64,000 nucleotides of DNA, taken from Marinobacter segnicrescens (GTDB lineage: Bacteria; Pseudomonadota; Gammaproteobacteria; Pseudomonadales; Oleiphilaceae). Positions 18,553 to 27,476 of the stretch are shown here, piece after piece. Both the position numbers and the translations under genes were made by a program. Within the stretch, counting starts at the first letter, position 1. Each line of letters starts with the position of its first letter. Below the pieces are notes generated by a model. It was not told the DNA's origin and did no database searches. It worked only from the letters and a program-made list of their open reading frames with translations. Location of the stretch: the NCBI RefSeq assembly GCF_900111555.1, contig NZ_FOHZ01000001.1:248001-312000 (forward strand), written 5' to 3'.

Positions 18553-19995
18553 TCAGTCACACTGTGGCAGAGCCGCACGTGAAGGTGTTGAAGCATCGTT
18601 GATCGTATAGTCACATCCATACTGATCGTCAGCAACGACCTCCGGATCGAGCACGTCATCACCACCTGGCCTGATACCGAAGTTCACCCAGGTCACAAGG
18701 TCCACAAGCGCTGTGGAGAACTCCGAACCGGAGAAACCGCAGTGCCCGGGAGCACGAATGGCCCTCTGAACGAGAAGATCCTGACTGCCATTCGCTTCAG
18801 CGCCCTTACGGTAGAGCTGTTGATGCACGAACGGAACGAAAAAGTCGCCCAGGGTATGCATCGTTAAAACGGGGACATCGAAGTCGCCCTGAACCAGCGG
18901 CATCCAGCGCACACTGTCATCCTGAATGGGATTAACACCCTTGTCCGCAAGGAAGCGACCAACTTTTGCCGTTAAAGCCCTCTCCTGACCGGTAAAACGC
19001 GGTCCATCCGTCCACCGGTAAACCCGGTCGGTATTGTCGTAGAAGTCCTTTGCAAGAATACCGGTAATAGTGCCATCTGCTCCCCCGGTTCCCAATACAG
19101 CACCCTGCCATACGGGGCTACTGAAACCTTCGTCAAATATTGGCCGTTCGCCGCCCGTCAGGTTCATCGCAATATCTTTCAGACGCTGGCCCGCTTCATT
19201 CTTGGGAACAAACGCATCTTCACCGCTGGTGGCTACAAACAGATTTGAAACGATCGATGGCAGGTTCTGCTGAAAATCTTCATAAGGCAAGTGCCCCAGT
19301 CCCGCGAGCTCCTGCGCCACCCGGTTGTAATCACCTAACCAATAGAACTGATTCTGCTCAGCCTGACAAAGCGGCAACGCGCCCTCGTAGGCCACCGGAT
19401 AACGTGCTGTTTCAAGCGTTTCGCGCTCCACCGCTGCGGCTGCAGTGTGGCCACCCATGGAAACACCAGCGATGAGATATTGGTTGATATCTCCGTGATC
19501 GACACTCCAGTCGTTGCGTAATATGTCTGTCAACTCAAGTGCAAGCCGGTTGGTATCCTCTACGGCTGCCCTGACGTCGTAGTAGTTGGCAGAATAGGAT
19601 GACGCTGCCCAAGCATACCCGAGCGCAAGTGCAGTGTTTCGGAAGGCCAGGTTCGGCACTTCAGGCGTAACCACCGAACTTTCACCACGGAAGCCATGTG
19701 CGTACATGATGACGCCGCCATGCCAGTTCTGGGGAAATTCTGCCGTATAGGCAGCTGGTCCCTGAATCCCGGTATAGGTTCCCCAGTAGGCCGACGCCCC
19801 TGGTAGTGCTTCGAATGACAGCTCTGCTGCAACAGTGAACTCCCTGCTGTCGTGCTCCCGGACGAGATCCTTGTTGACACCCCAGCCAATACCCTGACCC
19901 TGGTTTCCAACAGAGTTTTTTGCCTGCAGAACAGGGCTTGCAAGTCCGATTGCGGCAGCACAGGCTACTGTCAGGATAGTTTTATTATGACTCAT
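18553..19995 (-). CDS. Secreted alpha/beta hydrolase
   Basis: A 480-residue protein with a Sec signal peptide (MSHNKTILTVACAAAIGLAS...LQA). The alpha/beta-hydrolase fold is shown by an oxyanion-strand region (GGVIMYAHGFRG), the nucleophile elbow GVSMGGH (residues 177-183, Ser179), a likely acid in HTLGDFFVP and a likely catalytic His in APGHCGF. Several Cys near the C-terminus (CGFSG, YGCDYTIND, PQCD) could form disulfides, as expected for an exported enzyme. It would be periplasmic or extracellular. Substrate is unknown; esterase, amidase and polyester-hydrolase roles all fit. It is transcribed alone. Confidence 0.82.
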   Translation of the reverse strand: MSHNKTILTVACAAAIGLASPVLQAKNSVGNQGQGIGWGVNKDLVREHDSREFTVAAELSFEALPGASAYWGTYTGIQGPAAYTAEFPQNWHGGVIMYAHGFRGESSVVTPEVPNLAFRNTALALGYAWAASSYSANYYDVRAAVEDTNRLALELTDILRNDWSVDHGDINQYLIAGVSMGGHTAAAAVERETLETARYPVAYEGALPLCQAEQNQFYWLGDYNRVAQELAGLGHLPYEDFQQNLPSIVSNLFVATSGEDAFVPKNEAGQRLKDIAMNLTGGERPIFDEGFSSPVWQGAVLGTGGADGTITGILAKDFYDNTDRVYRWTDGPRFTGQERALTAKVGRFLADKGVNPIQDDSVRWMPLVQGDFDVPVLTMHTLGDFFVPFVHQQLYRKGAEANGSQDLLVQRAIRAPGHCGFSGSEFSTALVDLVTWVNFGIRPGGDDVLDPEVVADDQYGCDYTINDASTPSRAALPQCD

Positions 19996-20149
19996 TCCAT
20001 CTCTCCACTTTGTTTTTATGCTTCAACCCTTACCTATTCCACTGTGCGGAACATTATTTTGTATCCGTATGTAACAAAGTAGGGCAGATTTGTTAAAGGG
20101 GCAAGAGGACATTTATTGTCTTTTACATTCAGTTTAAGGGGGCACAACG

Positions 20150-20191
20150 AAAAACGCCGCAGCCAGAGGGGTGCTCCAGACTGCGGCGTTT
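20150..20191 (-). terminator. Rho-independent terminator downstream of tRNA-Arg array (copy 1)
   Basis: An 11-bp stem (AAACGCCGCAG paired with CTGCGGCGTTT) followed by a five-U run on the minus strand. It is a near-copy of the hairpin at 20338-20379. Confidence 0.88.
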
Positions 20192-20200
20192 CTATATAAA

Positions 20201-20328
20201 TGGCGCGGCTGGGAGGATTAGGCGGGCCTGCGGCCCTTCCCCTTCGGGGCCGTCGTCGCGTTGCTCCGACGTTCCTCCGTGCGCTTTGCGCACTCCGGTC
20301 GAACCTCTATCGGTTCAAATCCTCCCAG
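20201..20328. repeat. Hairpin repeat A carrying a tRNA-Arg 3' end
   Basis: Begins with 19 nt (20201-20219) identical to the 3' end of tRNA-Arg, then departs into a chain of small hairpins (GGGCC/GGCCC, CCCC-TTC-GGGG, GTGCGC/GCGCAC) and closes with a T-arm-like CGGTTCAAATCCTCCCAG, whose last 11 nt pair with 20209-20219. The core is closely similar to repeat C at 20604-20728. It looks like a tRNA gene whose interior was replaced by a structured repeat; not functional as tRNA. Confidence 0.75.
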
Positions 20329-20337
20329 TACACTACG

Positions 20338-20379
20338 AAAAACGCCGCAGCCAGAGGGGGGCTCCAGTCTGCGGCGTTT
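20338..20379 (-). terminator. Rho-independent terminator immediately downstream of tRNA-Arg 1
   Basis: An 11-bp stem (20340-20350 with 20369-20379) followed on the minus strand by U5. It lies 9 bp after the tRNA-Arg CCA end and nearly duplicates the hairpin at 20150-20191. Confidence 0.9.
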
Positions 20380-20388
20380 CGTTGTAAG

Positions 20389-20465
20389 TGGCGCGGCTGG
20401 GAGGATTCGAACCTCCGACCGCCTGGTTCGTAGCCAGGTACTCTATCCAGCTGAGCTACAGCCGC
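20389..20465 (-). tRNA. tRNA-Arg(ACG), copy 1
   Basis: A 77-nt gene on the minus strand with 7-bp acceptor stem GCGGCUG/CAGCCGC, discriminator G, encoded CCA, D-arm GCUCAGCUGGAUAGAGU, anticodon loop CUACGAA (anticodon ACG) and T-arm GGAGGUUCGAAUCCUCC. All arms are intact. It reads CGN arginine codons after A34-to-I editing. A terminator follows 9 bp downstream. Confidence 0.96.
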
Positions 20466-20495
20466 GCATCAAACTTTACTCTCGGTCGATCTCTC

Positions 20496-20559
20496 GACCG
20501 CCTGGTTCGTAGCCAGGTGCTTTATCCAGCCGGCCGGCGCTCCGGTGAGCTACAGCCGC
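20496..20559 (-). pseudogene. tRNA-Arg remnant with D-arm insertion (copy 1)
   Basis: The 5' half of tRNA-Arg(ACG) on the minus strand: acceptor 5' strand, D-arm and complete anticodon arm, but no T-arm or 3' acceptor. The D-arm is split by about 15 nt of GC-rich sequence (CCGGAGCGCCGGCCGG type). It cannot fold as a functional tRNA. Confidence 0.8.
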
Positions 20560-20603
20560 GCAAAAACTTGGTGGACAACTCCGGGCAACGTTTGGCGTTG
20601 CCT

Positions 20604-20728
20604 TCCGCCGGGAGGATTACTCGGGCCTGTGGCCCTCGCCCCTTCGGGGTCATCGTCGCGTTGCGTCGACGTTCCTCCGTGCGCTCTGCGCACTCCGGTC
20701 GAACCTCTTCCGGTTCGAATCCCATCGT
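20604..20728. repeat. Hairpin repeat C (same family as repeat A)
   Basis: Core 20610-20724 is closely similar to 20211-20327. Contains GGGCC/GGCCC, CCCC-TTC-GGGG and GTGCGC/GCGCAC hairpins and ends in T-arm-like CGGTTCGAATCCCATCG. It lies between the two tRNA-Arg copies. Short open frames across it are not supported as genes. Confidence 0.75.
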
Positions 20729-20779
20729 ACTCCGGGACTTGTCGCATACTCCGGGTTTACGATGCGATTTTGCAATAAG

Positions 20780-20856
20780 TGGCGCGGCTGGGAGGATTCG
20801 AACCTCCGACCGCCTGGTTCGTAGCCAGGTACTCTATCCAGCTGAGCTACAGCCGC
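20780..20856 (-). tRNA. tRNA-Arg(ACG), copy 2
   Basis: A 77-nt gene identical over its whole length to the copy at 20389-20465, with intact arms, ACG anticodon and encoded CCA. It lies upstream of copy 1 on the minus strand and is probably in the same transcript as tRNA-Ser and copy 1. Confidence 0.96.
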
Positions 20857-20886
20857 GCATCAAACTTTACTCTCGGTCAATCTCTC

Positions 20887-20950
20887 GACCGCCTGGTTCG
20901 TAGCCAGGTGCTTTATCCAGCCGGCCGGCGCTCCGGTGAGCTACAGCCGC
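20887..20950 (-). pseudogene. tRNA-Arg remnant with D-arm insertion (copy 2)
   Basis: Identical in structure to the remnant at 20496-20559: acceptor 5' strand, insertion-split D-arm and anticodon arm, with the 3' half missing. It belongs to the duplicated block. Confidence 0.8.
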
Positions 20951-21016
20951 GCATCAAACTTTTGGTTAGGCGCTACCCCGACCTGTCGCCACTTCCCTTC
21001 TATTTATAGCGAAGAA

Positions 21017-21108
<92 letters not shown>

Positions 21109-21203
21109 GTGACAACGGCGCGTATACTACCATAATTTTTCTGTTTTCATAGGGTTGACAGGGAATTTTTCTGACCGGTTTTATGAACTGGCTTTACGCC
21201 CAC

Positions 21204-21240
21204 AAAAAAACCGCCACACCAGACGGTTGCAGCGGTTTTT
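21204..21240 (-). terminator. Rho-independent terminator of csrA
   Basis: Stem AAAAACCGC/GCGGTTTTT with an interior loop, 41 bp past the csrA stop, followed by a U run on the minus strand. Confidence 0.85.
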
Positions 21241-21280
21241 CAGTCAGTTTCCACCAGCGAAGACAGAAACTGCTACTTAC

Positions 21281-21481
21281 TTAGTGATTACCGGGCTCCG
21301 GGCCTTCCGGTTCGCCTTTCTCACTCTGGATACGCTGATAGATTTCCTCACGGTGGACAGCCACTTCCTTCGGGGCATTCACACCAATACGTACCTGGTT
21401 ACCTTTTACACCCAGCACGGTTACGGTGACTTCGTCACCAACCATCAGGGTTTCGCCTACACGGCGGGTCAAGATCAACAT
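21281..21481 (-). CDS. csrA: Carbon storage regulator CsrA/RsmA
   Basis: A 66-residue protein starting [18 protein letters not shown], with the conserved [19 protein letters not shown] segment that contains the RNA-binding Arg (R44 in E. coli numbering). It is a homodimeric RNA-binding protein that recognises GGA motifs in mRNA leaders and controls carbon metabolism, motility and biofilm. A GGGAG Shine-Dalgarno precedes the ATG. It follows lysC on the minus strand with a 184-bp spacer and has its own terminator. The short C-terminal tail ([14 protein letters not shown]) is variable in the family. Confidence 0.97.
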   Translation of the reverse strand: MLILTRRVGETLMVGDEVTVTVLGVKGNQVRIGVNAPKEVAVHREEIYQRIQSEKGEPEGPEPGNH

Positions 21482-21665
21482 GTCCTTTACTCCCTATTCC
21501 AGAGCTACCTGTTCCGACTTGAACAATTAGTTATAACTATATAACGGGATTTACCAAACCAGCAGTCGAATAATCCCTTACAGGCAATCATGAGACGACC
21601 ATGGAACCGGTTTGGTTCCCGCTTTGTGGCGAGACCCTGGCGGACCGACCTGTTTATCCGCCGTT

Positions 21666-22898
21666 TCAGGCCTCTGTCTCGGCCTTGTGCAGGTCAAAGG
21701 CACTGTGTAGCGCCCTGACTGCCAGCTCAAGATACTTTTCATCGATCACCACCGACACCTTGATTTCAGAGGTGGAGATCATCCGGATATTGATGCCCTC
21801 ATTGGACAGCGCCTCGAACATGCGGGTTGCCACACCGGCGTGGGAGCGCATGCCCACACCTACAATGCTCACCTTGGCAATCCTGTCGTCCCCGTTCACT
21901 TCGCGGGCACCCAATTCATTCGCCAGTTGCTCGAGGATCTCCCGGGTACGCCGGAAGTCATTGCGATGCACTGTGAAGGTAAAGTCAGTATGGTTATCGG
22001 CACCGACGTTCTGGACAATCATGTCGACTTCGATGTTGGCATCGCTCACCGGCTTGAGTATGCGAAGGGCAATACCGGGTGTATCAGGTACACCGGCAAT
22101 GGTCAGCTTGGCTTCGTCTCGGTTAAATGCAATTCCGGAAACAACCGGTTGTTCCATGGCGCTTTCATCCTCAAAGGTAATCAGGGTGCCCTCGCCTTCC
22201 TCAAAGGAGGATAGCACCCGCAACGGAACATTGTACTTGCCGGCGAATTCGACGGCCCGTATCTGCAGAACCTTGGAGCCAAGGCTCGCCATTTCAAGCA
22301 TTTCTTCAAAGGTAATTCGGTCAAGGCGGCGTGCGGAGTCCACAACACGCGGATCGGTGGTATACACCCCGTCCACATCGGTATATATCTGGCATTCGTC
22401 CGCTTTCAGTGCAGCCGCCAGGGCCACTGCGGTGGTATCCGATCCACCGCGTCCAAGGGTGGTGATATTGCCCTTTTCGTCCACACCCTGAAAACCTGCC
22501 ACAACAACCACACGACCCTTTTCCAGGTCACCGCGCATGTTGTGCTCGTCGATTTCCTGGATCCGGGCCTTGGTGTGAGAGCTATCGGTGCGAATACGCA
22601 CCTGGGCACCGGTATAGGAGCGCGCGTCACAGCCCCGCTTCTGCAGGGCCATGGACAGCAAGGCAATGGTCACCTGTTCACCGGTGGAAACGAGCACATC
22701 CATTTCCCGGGGGGTCGGCTCTTCCATAATATCTTTCGCCAGGGCGATGAGACGGTTGGTTTCACCGCTCATGGCTGAAACCACAACCACGACATCGTGC
22801 CCTTGCTCGCGGAACCGGCACACCTTGTCCGCAACTGCTTCTATCCGGTCGGTGGAGCCGACGGACGTACCTCCGAATTTCTGAACCAGCAGTGCCAT
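21666..22898 (-). CDS. lysC: Aspartate kinase
   Basis: A 410-residue monofunctional aspartokinase that phosphorylates aspartate, the first step towards Lys, Thr and Met. The start MALLVQKFGGTSVG was chosen because KFGGTSVG is the conserved N-terminal kinase motif and GGGAAG lies upstream; the frame continues 12 codons further without similarity. Other motifs are VVSAMSGETNRL and LGRGGSDTTAVALAAAL. The C-terminal ~150 residues form two ACT domains (TIAGVPDTPGIA, VSIVGVGMRSHAGVA), so feedback inhibition by lysine/threonine is expected. It sits between alaS and csrA. Confidence 0.96.
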   Translation of the reverse strand: MALLVQKFGGTSVGSTDRIEAVADKVCRFREQGHDVVVVVSAMSGETNRLIALAKDIMEEPTPREMDVLVSTGEQVTIALLSMALQKRGCDARSYTGAQVRIRTDSSHTKARIQEIDEHNMRGDLEKGRVVVVAGFQGVDEKGNITTLGRGGSDTTAVALAAALKADECQIYTDVDGVYTTDPRVVDSARRLDRITFEEMLEMASLGSKVLQIRAVEFAGKYNVPLRVLSSFEEGEGTLITFEDESAMEQPVVSGIAFNRDEAKLTIAGVPDTPGIALRILKPVSDANIEVDMIVQNVGADNHTDFTFTVHRNDFRRTREILEQLANELGAREVNGDDRIAKVSIVGVGMRSHAGVATRMFEALSNEGINIRMISTSEIKVSVVIDEKYLELAVRALHSAFDLHKAETEA

Positions 22899-23032
22899 GA
22901 TCTTCCCAAATTTCCTGGCGGGGGCCTTTTGCACCCCGGGAGATGACCAGCGACCCGCGACGAAGCTTCGACGACGGGTCTTCCCATATCAGACATCGGA
23001 CAACACTCGTGTCCCGGCTGAAAAATCGCGGA

Positions 23033-23038
23033 ATTATA
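23033..23038 (-). promoter_or_regulatory. Candidate -10 box for lysC
   Basis: TATAAT on the minus strand, 134 bp before the lysC ATG, giving a leader that includes an imperfect hairpin at about 22949-22979. No strong -35 is visible. No riboswitch was recognised in the leader. Confidence 0.45.
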
Positions 23039-23090
23039 CCCCTACATCATAAGCAGATAACAGTAGCGCAAATGCAATTACTGTATCGGT

Positions 23091-25721
23091 TCAGCCAGCC
23101 TGCGACGCAACCCAGCCAGCCACGCCCTCAAGGGCTGCGGGCAAGGCAGCCGCATCGTTGCCACCACCCTGCGCCATGTCAGGTCGGCCGCCCCCCTTGC
23201 CGTCAACCTGCGCCGCCAGGTGCTTCATCAGGTCACCAGCCTTGACCCGGTCGGTGGCTGACTTGGTCACGCCGGCTACGAGGGTCACTTTGCCGTCTTC
23301 AACACTGGCCAGGACAACCACACCTTCACCCAGCTTGTTCTTGAGCTGGTCCGCGGTCTCCATCAGGGACTTGCGATCCGCTCCTTCCAGTTGCGCTGCG
23401 ACCACTTTAAGCCCGGCCACCTCAACGGCTGAACCGGCCAGGTCCGCACCGGCAGAGCTGGCGAGCTTGCCCTTGAGCTGCTCTACTTCCTTTTCCAACA
23501 GACGGCTGCGATCCAGGGCACCCTGGACTTTTTCCACTACGGAATCGCGGGTGCCGCGAACCATTTTTGCCACGCGATCCAGGGTATTTTCCGTTTCAGT
23601 CACCCAGCGCAGGGCGCCAAACCCGGTCACTGCCTCAATACGGCGAACACCGGCCGAGATGCCGCTCTCGGAGGTGATACGGAACAGGCCGATATCCCCG
23701 GTACGGGCTACGTGGGTGCCACCGCAAAGCTCCACGGAGTAGTCATCGGACCCCATGCTGAGTACCCGCACCGTATCACCATACTTTTCCCCGAACAGGG
23801 CGATGGCGCCTTTTTCCTTCGCGCTGTCCATGTCCATCAGGTCAGTCTGGACCGGGGTGTTCGAAAGGATCTGTTCGTTGACCTGGCGCTCGATTTCCCG
23901 GAGCTGATCCTGGCTGACTGGCTCGAAATGGGAGAAATCGAACCGCAGCTTGTCCGGATCCACCAATGAACCTTTCTGGCCCACATGCTCACCCAGCACG
24001 TTGCGCAGGGCGGCGTGCATCAGGTGGGTGGCGGAGTGGTTCTTCTTGGTGTTTTCCCGACGCTGGTGGTCAATACGGGCATCAACCTCAAGGCCAGCAA
24101 AGAATTCCCCTTCCACTACCGTGCCGATATGCAGGTGGTTGTCCCCTTCCTTGCGGGTATCGTTGACCTGGAAGCGACCACCGCTCCAGGTCAGCAGGCC
24201 AGTGTCACCCACCTGGCCACCGGATTCGGCATAGAACGGTGTACGCTCGAGTACGATCACCGCCTCATCGCCGGCTTCGGCCGCTTTCTCCTCACCACCG
24301 ACCAATACCGTACGGATGGTCTCGTGACCATCAATACGCTCATAGCCGGTAAACTCCGTGGTACCCTCAATACGAATGCCGGCAGCGTTGTAGTCGATGC
24401 CGAACTTGCTGGCCGCCCGGGCGCGCTCCCGCTGCTGCTCCATGGCCTTTTCGTAGCCCTCGTAGTCCAGGGTCAGGCCACGCTCGCGGGCAATGTCGTT
24501 GGTCAGGTCTACCGGGAAGCCATAGGTGTCATAGAGGGTGAAGATGGTCTCACCAGGAATTTCGGTACCCTCCAGGTCAGCAATGTCCTGCTCCAGCAGA
24601 CGCAGCCCCTTGTCCAGGGTCTTGGCAAACTGCTCTTCTTCCTGCAGCAACACCTTTGCGATCTGCTTCTGACTGCTGCGCAACTGCGGATAGGCGTCGC
24701 CCATCAGTGATACCAACGCATCAACCAGTTTGTAGAAGAAGGGCTGCGTCGCGCCCAGCTTGTTACCGTGGCGGGCTGCGCGGCGAATGATACGGCGCAG
24801 AACAAATCCCCGGCCTTCATTGGAAGGCATGACACCATCGGCAATCAGGAAGGCGCAGGAGCGAATGTGGTCAGCGACGACCCGCAGGGAGGCCTCGGTA
24901 GTGGCTGCGCCGCCCAGCACTTCGGATGCTGACTTGAGAAGGTCCTGGAAGAGGTCGATCTCATAGTTGCTGTGAACACCCTGCAGCACCGCAGTAATAC
25001 GCTCCAGGCCCATACCGGTATCCACGGAAGGCTTGGGCAATGGCAGCATGTCGCCATTCGCCTGGCGGTTGTACTGCATGAAAACCACGTTCCAGATTTC
25101 GATATACCGATCACCGTCTTCTTCCGGGCTCCCGGGAGGGCCCCCGGCTACCTCCGGACCATGGTCGTAAAAAATCTCGGTGCAGGGGCCACAGGGACCG
25201 GTATCGCCCATCTGCCAGAAATTGTCAGATGCATACCGGGCGCCCTTGTTGTCACCAATACGGACAATCCGGTCCGCCGGCACGCCAATCTCCTTGTTCC
25301 AGATATCATAGGCTTCGTCGTCATCGGCGTAGACGGTTACCCAGAGCTTCCCGGTTGGCAGTTTGAGCCATTGATCACCGGTCAGGAATGTCCAGGCGAA
25401 GTTGATGGCCTCGCGCTTGAAATAATCACCGAAGCTGAAGTTGCCCAGCATTTCAAAGAACGTGTGGTGCCGGGCGGTATATCCGACATTCTCGAGGTCG
25501 TTATGCTTGCCACCGGCACGCACACACTTCTGGGAGGTGGTGGCGCGAACGTAGTCCCGTTGTTCCCGCCCAAGGAAAACGTCCTTGAACTGGTTCATAC
25601 CCGCATTGGTGAACAGCAGGGTGGGATCATCGTGGGGTACCAGCGAACTGCTCGGTACGATGGTGTGCCCCTGCTGCTCGAAATACTTGAGAAACGCCTG
25701 ACGCAACTCTGCGGTTTTCAT
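23091..25721 (-). CDS. alaS: Alanyl-tRNA synthetase
   Basis: An 876-residue class II synthetase. It begins [19 protein letters not shown], with motif 1/2 regions ([38 protein letters not shown]), then the tRNA-recognition and editing domains (zinc site with [12 protein letters not shown] and [13 protein letters not shown]), and a C-terminal oligomerisation/C-Ala domain ending [16 protein letters not shown]. Length and domain order are normal. It is the first gene of the alaS-lysC-csrA neighbourhood. A terminator-like hairpin lies just upstream in the leader. Confidence 0.97.
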   Translation of the reverse strand: MKTAELRQAFLKYFEQQGHTIVPSSSLVPHDDPTLLFTNAGMNQFKDVFLGREQRDYVRATTSQKCVRAGGKHNDLENVGYTARHHTFFEMLGNFSFGDYFKREAINFAWTFLTGDQWLKLPTGKLWVTVYADDDEAYDIWNKEIGVPADRIVRIGDNKGARYASDNFWQMGDTGPCGPCTEIFYDHGPEVAGGPPGSPEEDGDRYIEIWNVVFMQYNRQANGDMLPLPKPSVDTGMGLERITAVLQGVHSNYEIDLFQDLLKSASEVLGGAATTEASLRVVADHIRSCAFLIADGVMPSNEGRGFVLRRIIRRAARHGNKLGATQPFFYKLVDALVSLMGDAYPQLRSSQKQIAKVLLQEEEQFAKTLDKGLRLLEQDIADLEGTEIPGETIFTLYDTYGFPVDLTNDIARERGLTLDYEGYEKAMEQQRERARAASKFGIDYNAAGIRIEGTTEFTGYERIDGHETIRTVLVGGEEKAAEAGDEAVIVLERTPFYAESGGQVGDTGLLTWSGGRFQVNDTRKEGDNHLHIGTVVEGEFFAGLEVDARIDHQRRENTKKNHSATHLMHAALRNVLGEHVGQKGSLVDPDKLRFDFSHFEPVSQDQLREIERQVNEQILSNTPVQTDLMDMDSAKEKGAIALFGEKYGDTVRVLSMGSDDYSVELCGGTHVARTGDIGLFRITSESGISAGVRRIEAVTGFGALRWVTETENTLDRVAKMVRGTRDSVVEKVQGALDRSRLLEKEVEQLKGKLASSAGADLAGSAVEVAGLKVVAAQLEGADRKSLMETADQLKNKLGEGVVVLASVEDGKVTLVAGVTKSATDRVKAGDLMKHLAAQVDGKGGGRPDMAQGGGNDAAALPAALEGVAGWVASQAG

Positions 25722-25744
25722 AGACCTTTGATACCTTTCCAGAA

Positions 25745-25767
25745 ACCCGCCGAGGAATCCGGCGGGT
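25745..25767 (-). promoter_or_regulatory. Terminator-like hairpin in the alaS leader
   Basis: A 7-8 bp GC stem (ACCCGCC/GGCGGGT) followed on the minus strand by TTTCT, ending about 23 bp before the alaS ATG. No minus-strand gene lies upstream for it to terminate, so attenuation of alaS is possible. The T run is short, so this is tentative. Confidence 0.4.
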
Positions 25768-25863
25768 CCACGATTGAAGTCGGATACTTACATGCGTGTG
25801 CAAATCCGCTACTCTAGCACACGCCGAAAATCAGGAAAAACGTGTAACCAGCCAGGAGACCCC

Positions 25864-26406
25864 ATGCCCCGACGCTTTCATGACGCCGAGGAACTCTTCC
25901 CACCGGCCACCGTACTGAAGCGCGCGCTCGCTATTATCTACGATGGCCTGATCAGTATCGCCGTGCTCCTGGTCGCCACCTGGATCTATACCATGATCGC
26001 GGGCTGGCTGACTGGCTGGGACAAGTACGAACAGATGGCTGAAGCAGGCGAGCTTTCCGGCGATCCCGGGCTGACCTTCGTCCTGTTCCTGGTGCTCTAT
26101 CTTTTCTTTGCCTACTTCTGGACCCGGATCGGCCAGACCCTGGGTATGCAGGTATGGCGCATTCGTATTGAGAACCTGGACGGCACCTCGGTGAGCTGGA
26201 CCCAGGCACTGCTTCGCTATGGTACTGCGGGGGCCGCCATCTTCGTCGCCCTGCTGGCCGGTTATTATCTTGGTCCGGTGTCGCTGTTTCTGACCGTGCC
26301 AGTGGTGATCGCCCTGTTCTACCCTATCAATGGCCTGTCAGTGACTGACCGGGTCTCCGGCAGCGTAGTGGTCCAGGTGCCCAGGGAGGCTCGCAAAAAG
26401 TCCTGA
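25864..26406 (+). CDS. RDD family membrane protein
   Basis: A 180-residue inner-membrane protein. The start MPRRFHDAEELFPP was chosen because a GGAGA Shine-Dalgarno precedes it. It has three predicted transmembrane segments: residues ~22-43, ~70-90 and ~120-145. The R-D-D signature is visible as KRALAIIYDGLI in the first helix, with the family's GQTLGMQVWRIRI segment after the second. RDD proteins lack a single established role; some are proposed Na+/H+ transporters. It lies between alaS (divergent) and lptG (convergent, 8 bp apart). Confidence 0.88.
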   Translation: MPRRFHDAEELFPPATVLKRALAIIYDGLISIAVLLVATWIYTMIAGWLTGWDKYEQMAEAGELSGDPGLTFVLFLVLYLFFAYFWTRIGQTLGMQVWRIRIENLDGTSVSWTQALLRYGTAGAAIFVALLAGYYLGPVSLFLTVPVVIALFYPINGLSVTDRVSGSVVVQVPREARKKS

Positions 26407-26414
26407 GCCACCAC

Positions 26415-27476
26415 CTACCCGGCCCTGCGCATCAGCCAGGCACCGATCAGCCCGTTAACGGCAATAGGTATCAGGATGGCAAGCACCGGGTTGAAACCGA
26501 ACACCACACTCATGGGGCCGAGCAGGTCCTGCATGTACTTGAACAGCAGGCCGACAATGAGCCCGGTGAACACACGGAAGCCCATGGTCACCGAACGCAA
26601 CGGCCCGAAGATAAAGGAAATGGCGACGATCACCATGACGGCCGTACCCACCGGCATCAGCACCTTTTTCCAGAACGCCAGCCAGTATTGAGCAGACGTA
26701 AGCCCCTGCTGATCCAGGTAGCGCGCATAGGTATACAGACCGGTCAGCGGCAGATTCTCGGGCTTGACCACCAGCACACTCAGAACGTCGGGAGTCAGAC
26801 CGCTATCCCACCGCTCTTGGGCGCTGACCTCCCGCTCGGTGCCTTCGCGGGACAATCGGGTCCGCCTGACATCCTGCAGAAGCCAGTGATCCCCCTGAAA
26901 CGTTGCACGGCTGGCGAAGCTCGCGGTCGCCAGCCAGCGGTCGTCGTCGAACCGGAACAGTGCGACCCCCTGAAGGTCACCGTCCGGGGTCACCGCATTC
27001 AGATGTATAAAGGTATCCCCTTCCCGGTGCCAGACCCCTTCGGCGCTGGCAATACTGCCATCGCCACCCCGGGCAACGGCCTTCTGGCTCTGGGCCAGCC
27101 GCTCGGCAGGCGGGGCCACGTACTCACCGATAACCAGCCCGAACAGCACCACCACCAGGGCCGGTTTCATGGCGGACCAGACAATACGGCGTATGGAGAC
27201 ACCGGCTGCACGGATCACCGTCAGTTCAGACGAACTGGCCATGGCCCCAAGCCCCACCAGGCAGCCCATAAATGCCCCCAGCGGAAGGTAGTCATAGATG
27301 CGCCTGGGCAGGGTCAGCAGCATGTACAGGGCGGCTTGCAATGCCTGGTAATCCGCACGGACATCTTCCAGTTCCGCGATATAGCCGAACACCACATCCA
27401 GCGACAGCACCACCATCATCACCAGGAACATGGCTCCGCCGACATTGCCCATGATGTAGCGATCAAGTAGTCGCAC
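26415..27476 (-). CDS. lptG: LPS export ABC permease LptG
   Basis: A 353-residue inner-membrane permease of the YjgP/YjgQ family, GTG start (MRLLDRYI). Predicted topology is six transmembrane helices around a large periplasmic jellyroll domain (about residues 125-260, SAEGVWHREGDTFIHLNAV). With LptF and the LptB ATPase it extracts LPS from the inner membrane and feeds the LptC-A-D bridge. It overlaps the 3' end of lptF by 14 bp, so translation is probably coupled. Confidence 0.95.
   Translation of the reverse strand: MRLLDRYIMGNVGGAMFLVMMVVLSLDVVFGYIAELEDVRADYQALQAALYMLLTLPRRIYDYLPLGAFMGCLVGLGAMASSSELTVIRAAGVSIRRIVWSAMKPALVVVLFGLVIGEYVAPPAERLAQSQKAVARGGDGSIASAEGVWHREGDTFIHLNAVTPDGDLQGVALFRFDDDRWLATASFASRATFQGDHWLLQDVRRTRLSREGTEREVSAQERWDSGLTPDVLSVLVVKPENLPLTGLYTYARYLDQQGLTSAQYWLAFWKKVLMPVGTAVMVIVAISFIFGPLRSVTMGFRVFTGLIVGLLFKYMQDLLGPMSVVFGFNPVLAILIPIAVNGLIGAWLMRRAG

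Larger units (their letters stand above)
20384..20953. repeat. Direct duplication of tRNA-Arg plus flank (391-bp period)
   Basis: Segments 20384-20562 and 20775-20953 (about 179 bp) read the same except for one base (g at 20488, a at 20879). Each holds a complete tRNA-Arg and an upstream tRNA remnant. The sequence between them contains hairpin repeat C. Confidence 0.88.

Noticed and set aside
20522-20903. Open frames in the tRNA-Arg array
   Set aside because: They are translations of tRNA and hairpin repeats, not proteins.
22899-23032. Lysine riboswitch upstream of lysC
   Set aside because: Only an imperfect hairpin is visible; the conserved core of the lysine riboswitch was not recognised.
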